Assembly (NCBI GenBank): GCA_019084435.1
Contig: JAHRFV010000088.1
Span: 1-24,714, forward strand
DNA: 24,714 nucleotides
From: Dethiosulfatibacter sp.
GTDB lineage: Bacteria > Bacillota_A > Clostridia > Tissierellales > Dethiosulfatibacteraceae
Direction: 5' to 3'
In this document: positions 1-7,632 of the stretch, in pieces
Layout of the letters: every line of letters starts with the position of its first letter
Position numbering within the stretch: position 1 is the first letter of the stretch
Made by a program: the position numbers and the translations under genes
The notes under the pieces: model-generated
What the model was told of the DNA's origin: nothing
Databases searched by the model: none
What the model saw: the letters and a program-made list of their open reading frames with translations, nothing else

Positions 1-46
1 AGAAAGCTCCTTCTGTTAGATTTTGTTTGCAAACTCATCATAACAC

Positions 47-64
47 GAAAGAGACTTTCTTTTT
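47..64 (+). terminator. Weak hairpin plus T-run at window start
   Basis: A 5-bp stem (GAAAG 47-51, CTTTC 55-59) with a 3-nt loop is followed by a T-rich run from 60. It could end a transcript entering from the left of the window. The stem is short and low in GC, so this is only a weak candidate. The rest of 1-190 shows no coding potential or recognisable RNA. Confidence 0.25.
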
Positions 65-194
65 ATATTTTTTTCCTACAATAACTTTACGCTAAGCAAA
101 GTTCAAGTTCGCTATTTATTTTAGAATGGAATTTAGCGGTCATCATAAGATGAGATGAAATTAGATTAAATTGTGATTAAAATATTTAATAAGC

Positions 195-223
195 TTGAAT
201 TACTTGTGAAATAAAATTATAAT
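195..223 (+). promoter_or_regulatory. Sigma-A-type promoter of ddl-murF
   Basis: A -35 hexamer TTGAAT (195-200) and a perfect -10 TATAAT (218-223) are separated by 17 bp. This predicts a transcript start near 230 and a leader of about 37 nt ending in the ddl ribosome binding site CAGGAGG. Confidence 0.7.
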
Positions 224-266
224 TAAACCTTAAGTAATATTACTGAGTATCTACAGGAGGCAACAA

Positions 267-1340
267 ATGGCAATAAACGTTTTTGTATTATGTGGGGGAA
301 AGTCTGTTGAGCATGACGTATCATTAATCAGTGCTATGGGTATCATCAACTCATTGGATCGAAAGAAATATATAGTGACACCAATATATATAGACAAAAT
401 GGGAAGTTGGATAAGCTTGGGAGTGATAGAAAGAGAAATAACTTCAAAGGATGATTTGATTGCAAGTGAAGATAAAAATCACACATCCGCTCTCAATATA
501 TTACTCGACATAGAAAGAACTAAAGATAAAACTGTTGTTTTTCCGGCTTTGCATGGTACATTTGGTGAAGATGGAACCGTCCAGGGGTTACTAGAAATGC
601 TTAACATACCATATGTCGGTAACGGGGTCATGTCTTCAGCTATAGCAATGGATAAAGCAATAGCGAAAGATTTGTTCACATTTAATGGCATTCCTCAATG
701 TGATTATATTGTATTCAATAAAAGGGATTGGAATGAGAAACAAAATGATGTTATTGTTAGGATTGAAGATTATCTCAGATATCCATGTTTTGTGAAACCA
801 GCTAGACTGGGCTCAAGTGTAGGTATTAACAGGGCAGCTGATCCTAAAGAGCTTGTGAGTGCAGTAGCAGAAGCCTTTTTGTTTGATGATAAAATTGTTG
901 TAGAGAAAGAAGTGATCGGCCGAGAAATGCAAATATCTGTCATTGGTAATGATTATCCCAAATCATCAGTGGTGGGTGAGTTTATACAAGAGCGACAATT
1001 CATGGATTACAAAGCCAAATATCTGGATGGCAAACTAATACAGGTGATAGAAGCCAATATAACAAGTTCTACAAGTGAAAAAATGAGAGAGACAGCTTTG
1101 AGAGCATACGAAGTACTGAATTGCAATGGTTTGGCGAGAATAGATTTTTTTGTATGTGAAGAAGAGGAATTTCTAGTCAATGAAGTCAATACTATGCCTG
1201 GATTCACTAAGCTCAGTATGACACCTGCTCTTTGGAAGAAGACAGATGGCACTACCTACAGCGAACTGGTGGACAAGTTGATTGATTATGCCTTTGAACG
1301 ATTTGATAAAAAGAATACTTTAAAATACGACAGGAGTTAG
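267..1340 (+). CDS. ddl: D-alanine--D-alanine ligase
   Basis: This ATP-grasp ligase joins two D-alanines for the peptidoglycan stem peptide in the cytoplasm. The 357-residue length is normal for the family. The N-terminal signature GGKSVEHDVSLISA (residues 10-23) carries the Glu that corresponds to E15 of E. coli DdlB. HGTFGEDGTVQG (about 96-107), LGSSVGI (181-187), RIDFF (291-295) and NEVNTMPGF (305-313) supply the ATP, Mg and substrate residues. The omega-loop sequence MDYKAKY (about 246-252) keeps the Tyr of D-Ala-D-Ala ligases rather than the His of VanA-type D-lactate ligases, so no vancomycin-resistance specificity is indicated. The ATG at 267 follows CAGGAGG with a short spacer. murF starts 4 nt downstream of the stop, so the two are clearly co-transcribed. 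Confidence 0.95.
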   Translation: MAINVFVLCGGKSVEHDVSLISAMGIINSLDRKKYIVTPIYIDKMGSWISLGVIEREITSKDDLIASEDKNHTSALNILLDIERTKDKTVVFPALHGTFGEDGTVQGLLEMLNIPYVGNGVMSSAIAMDKAIAKDLFTFNGIPQCDYIVFNKRDWNEKQNDVIVRIEDYLRYPCFVKPARLGSSVGINRAADPKELVSAVAEAFLFDDKIVVEKEVIGREMQISVIGNDYPKSSVVGEFIQERQFMDYKAKYLDGKLIQVIEANITSSTSEKMRETALRAYEVLNCNGLARIDFFVCEEEEFLVNEVNTMPGFTKLSMTPALWKKTDGTTYSELVDKLIDYAFERFDKKNTLKYDRS

Positions 1341-1344
1341 AATA

Positions 1345-2733
1345 ATGATTCGCAGAAACTTAATTGAAATACAAAAAATGGTACAAGGGAAAGGACTCGC
1401 TGAAAATTTCCAGAATGAAATAATAGTGGGTATCTCTACAGATTCGAGAGAAATCCTACCAGATCAGCTGTTCATTCCAATTAAAGGCGAGACATTTGAT
1501 GGACATGATTTCATCAATGATGCCATAAAGAATGGTGCAAAGGCTGTGCTATGGAATGAAAGCAAGTTAAAACCTAAGATTGATATTCCTGTTATAATGG
1601 TAACTGATACCTTGCAGGCTTTACAAAATCTTGCAAAAGAATACGCGAATCAACTACAAGTAAAAATAGTAGGCATCACCGGTAGCAATGGCAAAACATC
1701 CACAAAAGATATTCTGCATGGCATTTTGAAAACGAAGTACAAAACACATAAAACACTTGGTAATTTCAACAACGAACTGGGTGTGCCGCTGACATTGTTA
1801 TCAATGGATGAGGATACAGAAATTGCCGTGATAGAAATGGGGATGTCCGCTTTGGGGGATATAGCACTATTGTGTTCTATTGCAAGGCCTGATATTGCCA
1901 TTATTACAAATTCTACAGATGTTCACATAAATGATTTGGGAAGTGTTGAGAATATTCTGAGAGCAAAGCTGGAAATCGCAGAAGGATTGAAGGAAAATGG
2001 GTTGCTTGTTCATTACGGTGACAGTGAACATTTAAAAAAAGGAGTAGAAGGGTTGGAAAGAAAAATCATTAAGCAATCATTCGGAGAGAATGAAGATAAC
2101 TATTTTGTTATCAAGCTGATTTCTTCAGGGGATGATGGAGTTTATTTCAGTGTTGTGGAAGACGAGAGCAATGTATACCACCTGCCAATGCTAGGAAAGC
2201 ACCAAATGTTTAATGGCACAGCAGCAATTGCTGTTAGCAGATATCTGCAGATTTCTACCAACGAAATCCAGAAAGCGATGTTCGAGTTAAGCATGACCGG
2301 GATGAGAAATGAAATTGTTCATGCTGATGGGTTTGATATTTTAAACGATTCATACAAATCAAATCCGACTAGTGTTAGAGCCGCCCTTGAAACCCTATAT
2401 TCGCTTAAAAACTATTCGCAAAAAATTCTTGTCTTGGGAGATATGTTTGGTACCGGAGAAAATGAAATTGAGAATCACCTCAGGATAGGTGAGGAGATTA
2501 ATCCTTATCAGGTGAATTATATATTTACATTAGGATCTCTAGGGGAGTACTTTGGCAAAGGGGCTGCAAATCATTTCAGTGAAGAAGCAATAGTAGCCTG
2601 CCACTCCAAGGAAGAACTATTTGACGGTTTGAAGAAAGTCATAAAAAAGGACGGTATTATTCTTGTTAAGGGGTCTAGAATAGTTAAGCTTGAGGAAGTG
2701 GTTGAAAAACTCCTGACTCTACACATCGAGTGA
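1345..2733 (+). CDS. murF: UDP-N-acetylmuramoyl-tripeptide--D-alanyl-D-alanine ligase
   Basis: MurF uses ATP to add the D-Ala-D-Ala made by Ddl to UDP-MurNAc-tripeptide, completing the cytoplasmic peptidoglycan precursor. The 462 residues show the three Mur-ligase parts. The N-terminal UDP-binding region contains STDSREILPDQLF and KGETFDGHDF (about 31-56). The central ATPase has the P-loop GITGSNGKTST (110-120). The C-terminal domain contains DSYKSNPTSVRAAL, a variant of the MurF D-x-Y-N-A-N-P-x-S motif. The ATG lies 4 nt after the ddl stop, with GGAG overlapping the ddl end as ribosome binding site. A strong hairpin follows at 2746. Confidence 0.95.
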   Translation: MIRRNLIEIQKMVQGKGLAENFQNEIIVGISTDSREILPDQLFIPIKGETFDGHDFINDAIKNGAKAVLWNESKLKPKIDIPVIMVTDTLQALQNLAKEYANQLQVKIVGITGSNGKTSTKDILHGILKTKYKTHKTLGNFNNELGVPLTLLSMDEDTEIAVIEMGMSALGDIALLCSIARPDIAIITNSTDVHINDLGSVENILRAKLEIAEGLKENGLLVHYGDSEHLKKGVEGLERKIIKQSFGENEDNYFVIKLISSGDDGVYFSVVEDESNVYHLPMLGKHQMFNGTAAIAVSRYLQISTNEIQKAMFELSMTGMRNEIVHADGFDILNDSYKSNPTSVRAALETLYSLKNYSQKILVLGDMFGTGENEIENHLRIGEEINPYQVNYIFTLGSLGEYFGKGAANHFSEEAIVACHSKEELFDGLKKVIKKDGIILVKGSRIVKLEEVVEKLLTLHIE

Positions 2734-2745
2734 ATTATTATGAAG

Positions 2746-2776
2746 GGTTGTGTTCCATATTATGTGGAACACAACC
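2746..2776 (+). terminator. Hairpin downstream of murF
   Basis: A perfect 12-bp inverted repeat (GGTTGTGTTCCA 2746-2757, TGGAACACAACC 2765-2776) has a 7-nt loop. It begins 12 nt after the murF stop. The tail TATTAATTT is only moderately T-rich, but position and stability fit a terminator separating the ddl-murF operon from the next gene, which has its own promoter. Confidence 0.7.
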
Positions 2777-2856
2777 TATTAATTTGGGAACCTTTTGCTA
2801 ATGGATTACGACTAACTATTTGATAAGGTTTACTAAAGGTAATAAAAATCCATATC

Positions 2857-2865
2857 TGATATAAT
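2857..2865 (+). promoter_or_regulatory. Extended -10 promoter of the glucosaminidase gene
   Basis: TGATATAAT is a perfect extended -10 element (TGn plus TATAAT 2860-2865). The -35 position about 17 bp upstream is poor (AGGTAA), as expected when the extended -10 compensates. The predicted start near 2872 leaves a leader of about 28 nt before the TTG at 2900. Confidence 0.6.
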
Positions 2866-2899
2866 GTGAGAAGATAATGAATTGAGGGAGGAAAGAATA

Positions 2900-4996
2900 T
2901 TGAGAAAGATAAAAATAATCGTTTTTGCTAGTGCCTTATTATTCATAATGGCATTATCATCAGGCAATATTGGTATGGATGCAGAGGCTACAACTATTAA
3001 ACTTTTGGTTGATGGCAACGACATAACATCTTTATCCAGTCCTTTGATTGTCAATGACAGAACACTGGTCCCAATTAGATTCGTTACTGAAGAAATTGGT
3101 GCTGAGGTTATGTGGGATGGCATTAATAGAACAGTTAGTGTTGTTAAAGGAAATAAAAGTGTATTTTTGAGAATTGACAGCTATCTGGTGGAATATAACA
3201 ATGGCGAACTGCATCAACTCAGTGACGTTGCGCCATTAATCATCAATGATAGGACCTATGTGCCATTGAGGCTTATAAGTAATGCATTTGGTATTGGAAT
3301 AGAGTGGGATGAGGCTTCAAGGACTGTTATGGTTGACTCGAGAAAGACATCTGTTATGGAAAGCTTTCATGATGTCAATATAACCTCATTGACCTCTAAT
3401 CAGATAATTGATGGTAAGACTACAATAACCGTCAGTATTGGAGATAAGTACAAGGGGATTGCAAAGGAAGTCAAATTGCTTCTTCTAGATAAAGAATCAG
3501 CTACCGGTTTTGTCGTGTCTGGCGAAAAACAATTGACCAGTTCACTTGTTTACATTCCTTCTATAGAAGAAAATGGCGCAAAGATAATGGCTGTTGCCCT
3601 ATATGACGAAAATGGAAGATTTGTTGCAGGTGATACTAGTGAGGTAAGGATAGATGTTAAACCACAATTGACGATTAGTGGAATTAGTGATTATGGTATT
3701 TATAATGACTCCGTCACATTTTCACCAGAAGTCAATTTTGTACCAACATATGTTGACTATGAACTGACAAAGCTTGACAACAATCGTGTGACAAACATAA
3801 GAGAAAGAGATCCCTTTGGATCATATACTTGGACGCCGGGTAAGGAGTCGGAAGGCAATTACAATCTCAGGATGATAGCATATGATAAATCAGGCAAAGC
3901 TTATGAAAGCAAAACATACACATTTACCATTTTGGTGGAGCGATATCTTTCTTTAAGAGGTGTCACTAAGGATATGGTGATTGATAGGCCTGTTACACTG
4001 ATAGGATCCAGAAATTTTGACGTGACAGCGACACAGTACATTATCAAGGATTTGAACACAGAAGTGGAGAGCGTGTTGACCACAATTCCATATGGTGGAT
4101 ATACATGGTTTCCAGGGGAAGAGCACTCAGGCAATAAAGCCTTGATGGTCCGAGTTAAGGATATTTATGGTGTAACACGAGACAGCAGTTTTATTCCTGT
4201 AAATATTGATGGGTCTCCAAGAGTTCAACTCAGAGGAGTAGGACCTAATCAGGTTTTGACAGGCGAAGCCAAACTTAGCAACAATGCCAACGCAGATTTT
4301 GAAAGTGTTAATTATATTTTGACCAACAATAGTACAGGGACAAAAAGAATTATCTCGCAGGGAGCAAATCCCAAAGATGAGATTATCTACAAACCAATGA
4401 CAACCGACGGTCAAAATGTTTCAATCATTGCGGAAGCTCTATATAACGGTAATAAAATTTATTCAGAAAGCATTTCATTCAGAGTATTTATGGGCGAACT
4501 GTATGGACCAAAAGCGATAATTGAAAAGGATAAGTTCCTTGATTTCGCATCGGATATGGCAAAAAAATCATTTGAGAAAACAGGAATGTCTGCCGCATTG
4601 CAAACGGCACAGGCTATATTGGAAACAGGTTGGGGACAGAGCTTACCTGTTGATAAATACACTGGCAAATTCTCATACAATTTGTTTGGAATAAAGGGTT
4701 CATCAACCAATGGATCCGTGACATCCAATACTTGGGAAGTATACAATGGCATAACCTATAGAGTTGATGCAGGTTTTAGAGCATACAACAATGTACAGGA
4801 AAGCTGGGACGACCATAAAGGTATACTGTTGAATCTTGACAGATATAAACCTTTCAGGGATGTCATGTACCATAGTAGCCTCGGTGCTTGGGCAGTAAGA
4901 CGAGCCGGTTATGCGACAGATCCTCAATATCCATTGAAGCTGATGAGGATTATAGAGCTGTATGATTTAAAAGAACTAGATAGAATAAAAATATAA
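2900..4996 (+). CDS. Secreted glucosaminidase (GH73-like) with copper-amine-oxidase-N-like domain
   Basis: Predicted to be an exported peptidoglycan hydrolase cleaving the glycan strand. I choose the TTG at 2900 because AGGGAGG (2885-2891) lies 8 nt upstream; the TTG at 2882 has no such site. The 698-residue product begins with a basic and hydrophobic signal peptide (RKIKIIVFASALLFIMALSS). Two copies of the copper-amine-oxidase N-terminal-like motif follow (LIVNDRTLVPIRFV and LIINDRTYVPLRLI, about 50-130). A middle region of three roughly 90-residue Ig-like repeats comes next (about 256-520). The C-terminal GH73-type glucosaminidase (about 540-698) contains AILETGWGQS with the probable catalytic Glu at 575, followed by NLFGIKG. 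The exact bond cleaved cannot be told from sequence. Its place beside ddl-murF suggests a wall-remodelling role. Confidence 0.88.
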   Translation: MRKIKIIVFASALLFIMALSSGNIGMDAEATTIKLLVDGNDITSLSSPLIVNDRTLVPIRFVTEEIGAEVMWDGINRTVSVVKGNKSVFLRIDSYLVEYNNGELHQLSDVAPLIINDRTYVPLRLISNAFGIGIEWDEASRTVMVDSRKTSVMESFHDVNITSLTSNQIIDGKTTITVSIGDKYKGIAKEVKLLLLDKESATGFVVSGEKQLTSSLVYIPSIEENGAKIMAVALYDENGRFVAGDTSEVRIDVKPQLTISGISDYGIYNDSVTFSPEVNFVPTYVDYELTKLDNNRVTNIRERDPFGSYTWTPGKESEGNYNLRMIAYDKSGKAYESKTYTFTILVERYLSLRGVTKDMVIDRPVTLIGSRNFDVTATQYIIKDLNTEVESVLTTIPYGGYTWFPGEEHSGNKALMVRVKDIYGVTRDSSFIPVNIDGSPRVQLRGVGPNQVLTGEAKLSNNANADFESVNYILTNNSTGTKRIISQGANPKDEIIYKPMTTDGQNVSIIAEALYNGNKIYSESISFRVFMGELYGPKAIIEKDKFLDFASDMAKKSFEKTGMSAALQTAQAILETGWGQSLPVDKYTGKFSYNLFGIKGSSTNGSVTSNTWEVYNGITYRVDAGFRAYNNVQESWDDHKGILLNLDRYKPFRDVMYHSSLGAWAVRRAGYATDPQYPLKLMRIIELYDLKELDRIKI

Positions 4997-5021
4997 GTAT
5001 TGAACTTAATTTTTGAATAGA

Positions 5022-5056
5022 AAAACGAGCTGTGGGAATATATCACAGCTCGTTTT
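5022..5056. terminator. Bidirectional terminator between convergent genes
   Basis: A perfect 13-bp inverted repeat (AAAACGAGCTGTG 5022-5034, CACAGCTCGTTTT 5044-5056) encloses a 9-nt loop. The A-run on one arm and T-run on the other give a U-tract in either direction. It serves the plus-strand glucosaminidase gene (ends 4996) and the minus-strand PLP-GNAT gene (ends 5068). Confidence 0.9.
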
Positions 5057-5067
5057 GGTTTAATATC

Positions 5068-6447
5068 TTATTTATTCTTATAAATCATTCTCAGATAGGA
5101 TTTTTCAAAACCCATCTTTTCATATAATTTAATGGCACGATTATTATTTCTTTCCACATGGAGTGAAATCTTACCATTTGAAGTTTCAATTGCTTTAGTC
5201 AGTAGCTGTGTAGCAATGCCTCTCCCTTTGATAGATCTTTTGGTTGCGATATAACCCAGGTGGTAAGTGGGAATAAACACTTCAAATCCTGTGTGAATGA
5301 CGACAGTAATCCCAGCAAGCTCATTGTTGAAGAATGCCATGATAACAAATCCATCTTGGAAAGCTGATTGAATAGCTTCTTTAATTTCGTAACGGGGATC
5401 TGTGTATTCCATCATCCACTCATCTAAAGTGTCTATCAACTCATCTATAGACATATCTAGTTCGTTTATGTCGACTTTACGTACATTTAGGTCTACCCGG
5501 CCATCATTTAAGATTATGACATGATTTCCGTTGGTTATATTACCTTTTTCAACTTCTTTCATGAAACCTGCTATGGCGTATCCTTGCTCCGTGCTGAACT
5601 TCACTTTTTCAAGTTCTTTAAACTTAGCTGTGTATCTGATTAGTTCTTCTTCACTAATTCCTGTTATAGTACCATTAGCATCATAAATCGATTCCAGAGC
5701 GTCTTGAGCGATCGTACTGTCAAAGTTAAGAAGATGTTTATTATTTTTATTGAGTTTTATTGTTGACTCTTTTAATGGTATGATTTTAGAGCTTTTTCTT
5801 TTGAAGGATTCGTAGATAACATTACCATCGTTGATTGTACAGCTATATAATTTGGGGAGCTTTTCGATTATATCGTTGTTCCATAAGGATCTGAAACCTA
5901 AACTAATTCCTGATGTGCTAAATCCATAGCTCATTAGTGAAAAAACAGAGTCTATATCATCTGTTATCTGATTGTTGAGTTCGGTTGAGATAGCAGACAA
6001 TGCAGTCATATTCAAAATATTGTTGTCAATACCTAAAGTAGCATTGTACCAACCTTTTTCATTGCAAATCTTTTCACTATATTTAATTCCTTCGGCCTGA
6101 TTCTTACCATAGTGAATAATTTCTATATTGTCAGGCTCATATTTAGCGCTTCTTCTTGATCTCGTCTTAACGGGATAAATCAGAACAACCTTTAAATCCT
6201 TATAATATTGACTCAGTACAGCTAGCGATCTTGAAAGACTTCCGTATCCAGCTACACAAATTGTTCTTTTGTTGATTGCGAGGGCATCCTTTATCAATAA
6301 GTGAGCAACCCTGTCTATTCTATTACCTGATGGATTATTTCCCTCAAGTTTAAGATAAATTTTCGAAATACCTAAATATTTTTCTAGCTTTTCAGCCCTA
6401 AGAATGGGCGTTTTTCCTACCATGTTTATGATTGTGCTTTTGTTCAT
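5068..6447 (-). CDS. Degenerate fold-II PLP enzyme domain fused to GNAT acetyltransferase
   Basis: The 459 residues hold two domains. Residues about 1-325 resemble threonine synthase/cysteine synthase-type PLP enzymes: MVGKTPILRAEKL, KLEGNNPSGNRIDR (33-46), STEQGYAIAGF (285-295). Residues about 326-459 are a GNAT N-acetyltransferase with the acetyl-CoA motif GYIATKRSIKGRGIATQLL (398-415) and a motif-B-like segment ending NRAIKLYEKMGF. The family usually reads N-P-T-G-S-F-K-D-R; here it reads N-P-S-G-N-R-I-D-R, so the Schiff-base lysine is Ile44 (codon ATA). The S-G-N phosphate/pyridine loop is replaced by GYGSLS (67-72) and the Gly-rich phosphate loop by SYGFSTSG. The PLP part may therefore bind a ligand without catalysis. 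The acetyl acceptor is unknown. The gene has AAAGGAGG 5 nt before its ATG and its own promoter. Fusion is certain; function is not. Confidence 0.82.
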   Translation of the reverse strand: MNKSTIINMVGKTPILRAEKLEKYLGISKIYLKLEGNNPSGNRIDRVAHLLIKDALAINKRTICVAGYGSLSRSLAVLSQYYKDLKVVLIYPVKTRSRRSAKYEPDNIEIIHYGKNQAEGIKYSEKICNEKGWYNATLGIDNNILNMTALSAISTELNNQITDDIDSVFSLMSYGFSTSGISLGFRSLWNNDIIEKLPKLYSCTINDGNVIYESFKRKSSKIIPLKESTIKLNKNNKHLLNFDSTIAQDALESIYDANGTITGISEEELIRYTAKFKELEKVKFSTEQGYAIAGFMKEVEKGNITNGNHVIILNDGRVDLNVRKVDINELDMSIDELIDTLDEWMMEYTDPRYEIKEAIQSAFQDGFVIMAFFNNELAGITVVIHTGFEVFIPTYHLGYIATKRSIKGRGIATQLLTKAIETSNGKISLHVERNNNRAIKLYEKMGFEKSYLRMIYKNK

Positions 6448-6477
6448 AAGTGCCTCCTTTATTTGGTTCTAACCTTA

Positions 6478-6506
6478 ATAATATCGTATTTTTGAGCATT
6501 TGTAAA
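6478..6506 (-). promoter_or_regulatory. Promoter of the PLP-GNAT fusion gene
   Basis: Read on the minus strand, -35 TTTACA (6501-6506) and -10 TATTAT (6478-6483) are separated by 17 bp. This predicts a start near 6471 and a leader of about 24 nt containing AAAGGAGG. Confidence 0.6.
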
Positions 6507-6557
6507 ATTTCTGTCCTTGAACAAAAGAATTTATACTGATTTTTGTGGGAAATGCGC

Positions 6558-6563
6558 TATAAT
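6558..6563 (+). promoter_or_regulatory. Candidate -10 element of the lipoprotein gene
   Basis: A perfect TATAAT lies about 44 nt before the ATG at 6607. No good -35 is present; the best spacing-compatible hexamer is CTGATT (6536-6541, 16-bp spacer). Together with 6478-6506 it forms a divergent promoter region. Confidence 0.4.
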
Positions 6564-6606
6564 AAAATTGAACAAAAAATGGAGATTAATCTAGAGGTGG
6601 ATAGGG

Positions 6607-7632
6607 ATGAAGACAAAAGGCAAGTTGTTGATATTATTGATTCTGTTAGCCCTCATTATAATTTTTTCGGCTGGATGCATGAGTAAGGAAGAGAAAGAGG
6701 AAATCAATAGGATGATTGCAGAAATTGATAACATAGGCATGGTTACTCTTGAAAGCGATAATAAGATCATTGGCATAGAAACTGATTATGAGAATTTAAA
6801 CGAGAAACAGAAAAGAGAAATAACTAATCACAGCAACTTGGTCAGTGCCAGAAATGAACTGGAGAGATTAAAAGAACTGGAAAACCAGCGTTTAGAAGCA
6901 GAAAGGTTACGCCTCGAAGAAGAAAGACTAAGATTGGAAGCGGCAATAAATGCATGCGTTCGTGTTGCGGAGTTGATTTCAGAAGGCGATTTCGAATCAG
7001 CAATAAGTCAATTTAGTGCCTTGGATGATGAAACCCTAAAGGCTGGCAAAGATAGAATTGACGAAGCATTTAATATAGTAGTCGATATGAATAAGATAAA
7101 TAGCAGTTTTGATAAGGTATTGGGAATATTGGATGTATTTCATGAGTTGGAATATCTGGGACAAGCCTTATCGATCGATGAAAGTAGCGAGCACTATAAA
7201 TCGTTACAGTATGTTAAAGATGTGCTGGATTTTGAAGAAAAATATAGCCCTTATAAAGCGGCTATTGATTTGTACTTGTCGGATGACGTTAGTATTCTGA
7301 CAGGAAGCATACTTAACGCATCTAGGTATTTGGAACCTGATAAGTGGGGAGAAGCGTTGCCTTTTCTTGAGCAAACTATTGCTATAATGAACAAAATAGA
7401 TTTTGCAAAATACGGACTTGAAAACTACGGAATCCAAGAAGCCGAAGATGTGAAGAAAGAGTACACAGAAGCCTTGAGTCATATACTGTCATCAGTCCAA
7501 GCAATGGACCTTGCAGGTGTGGAAACTGGCATCAACCTTTTTCATGAGGTTTCTGTAAAAGTCATGGCATTTAATGATGAATTAATTGCCATCATAGATG
7601 ACATGAAAAATGATTTAAAACTAATGCAATGA
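6607..7632 (+). CDS. Lipoprotein with charged coiled coil, function unknown
   Basis: I do not recognise a family. The 341-residue product starts with KTKGK, a long hydrophobic stretch (7-20) and the lipobox SAGC, giving lipidated Cys24. It is thus predicted to be anchored on the outer face of the membrane after cleavage by signal peptidase II. Residues about 76-115 form a coiled coil with repeated ERLRLEE-type heptads. The remainder is predicted helical and acidic without cysteines or recognisable catalytic motifs. AGAGGTGG (6593-6600) lies 6 nt before the ATG. Its 3' end overlaps the convergent diguanylate cyclase gene by 12 bp. A scaffold or substrate-binding role at the envelope is possible but not shown. 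Confidence 0.75.
   Translation: MKTKGKLLILLILLALIIIFSAGCMSKEEKEEINRMIAEIDNIGMVTLESDNKIIGIETDYENLNEKQKREITNHSNLVSARNELERLKELENQRLEAERLRLEEERLRLEAAINACVRVAELISEGDFESAISQFSALDDETLKAGKDRIDEAFNIVVDMNKINSSFDKVLGILDVFHELEYLGQALSIDESSEHYKSLQYVKDVLDFEEKYSPYKAAIDLYLSDDVSILTGSILNASRYLEPDKWGEALPFLEQTIAIMNKIDFAKYGLENYGIQEAEDVKKEYTEALSHILSSVQAMDLAGVETGINLFHEVSVKVMAFNDELIAIIDDMKNDLKLMQ

Noticed and set aside
267..1340. Vancomycin-resistance-type D-Ala-D-Lac ligase
   Set aside because: The omega loop has MDYKAKY with the Tyr of ordinary Ddl, and the gene is coupled to murF, not to vanH or vanX.
2882..2899. TTG start at 2882 for the glucosaminidase
   Set aside because: No ribosome binding site; AGGGAGG fits the TTG at 2900 and gives a cleaner signal peptide.
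5069..6447. Sequencing error explaining the missing PLP lysine
   Set aside because: A single error cannot account for the other altered cofactor loops, and the reading frame is intact through both domains.
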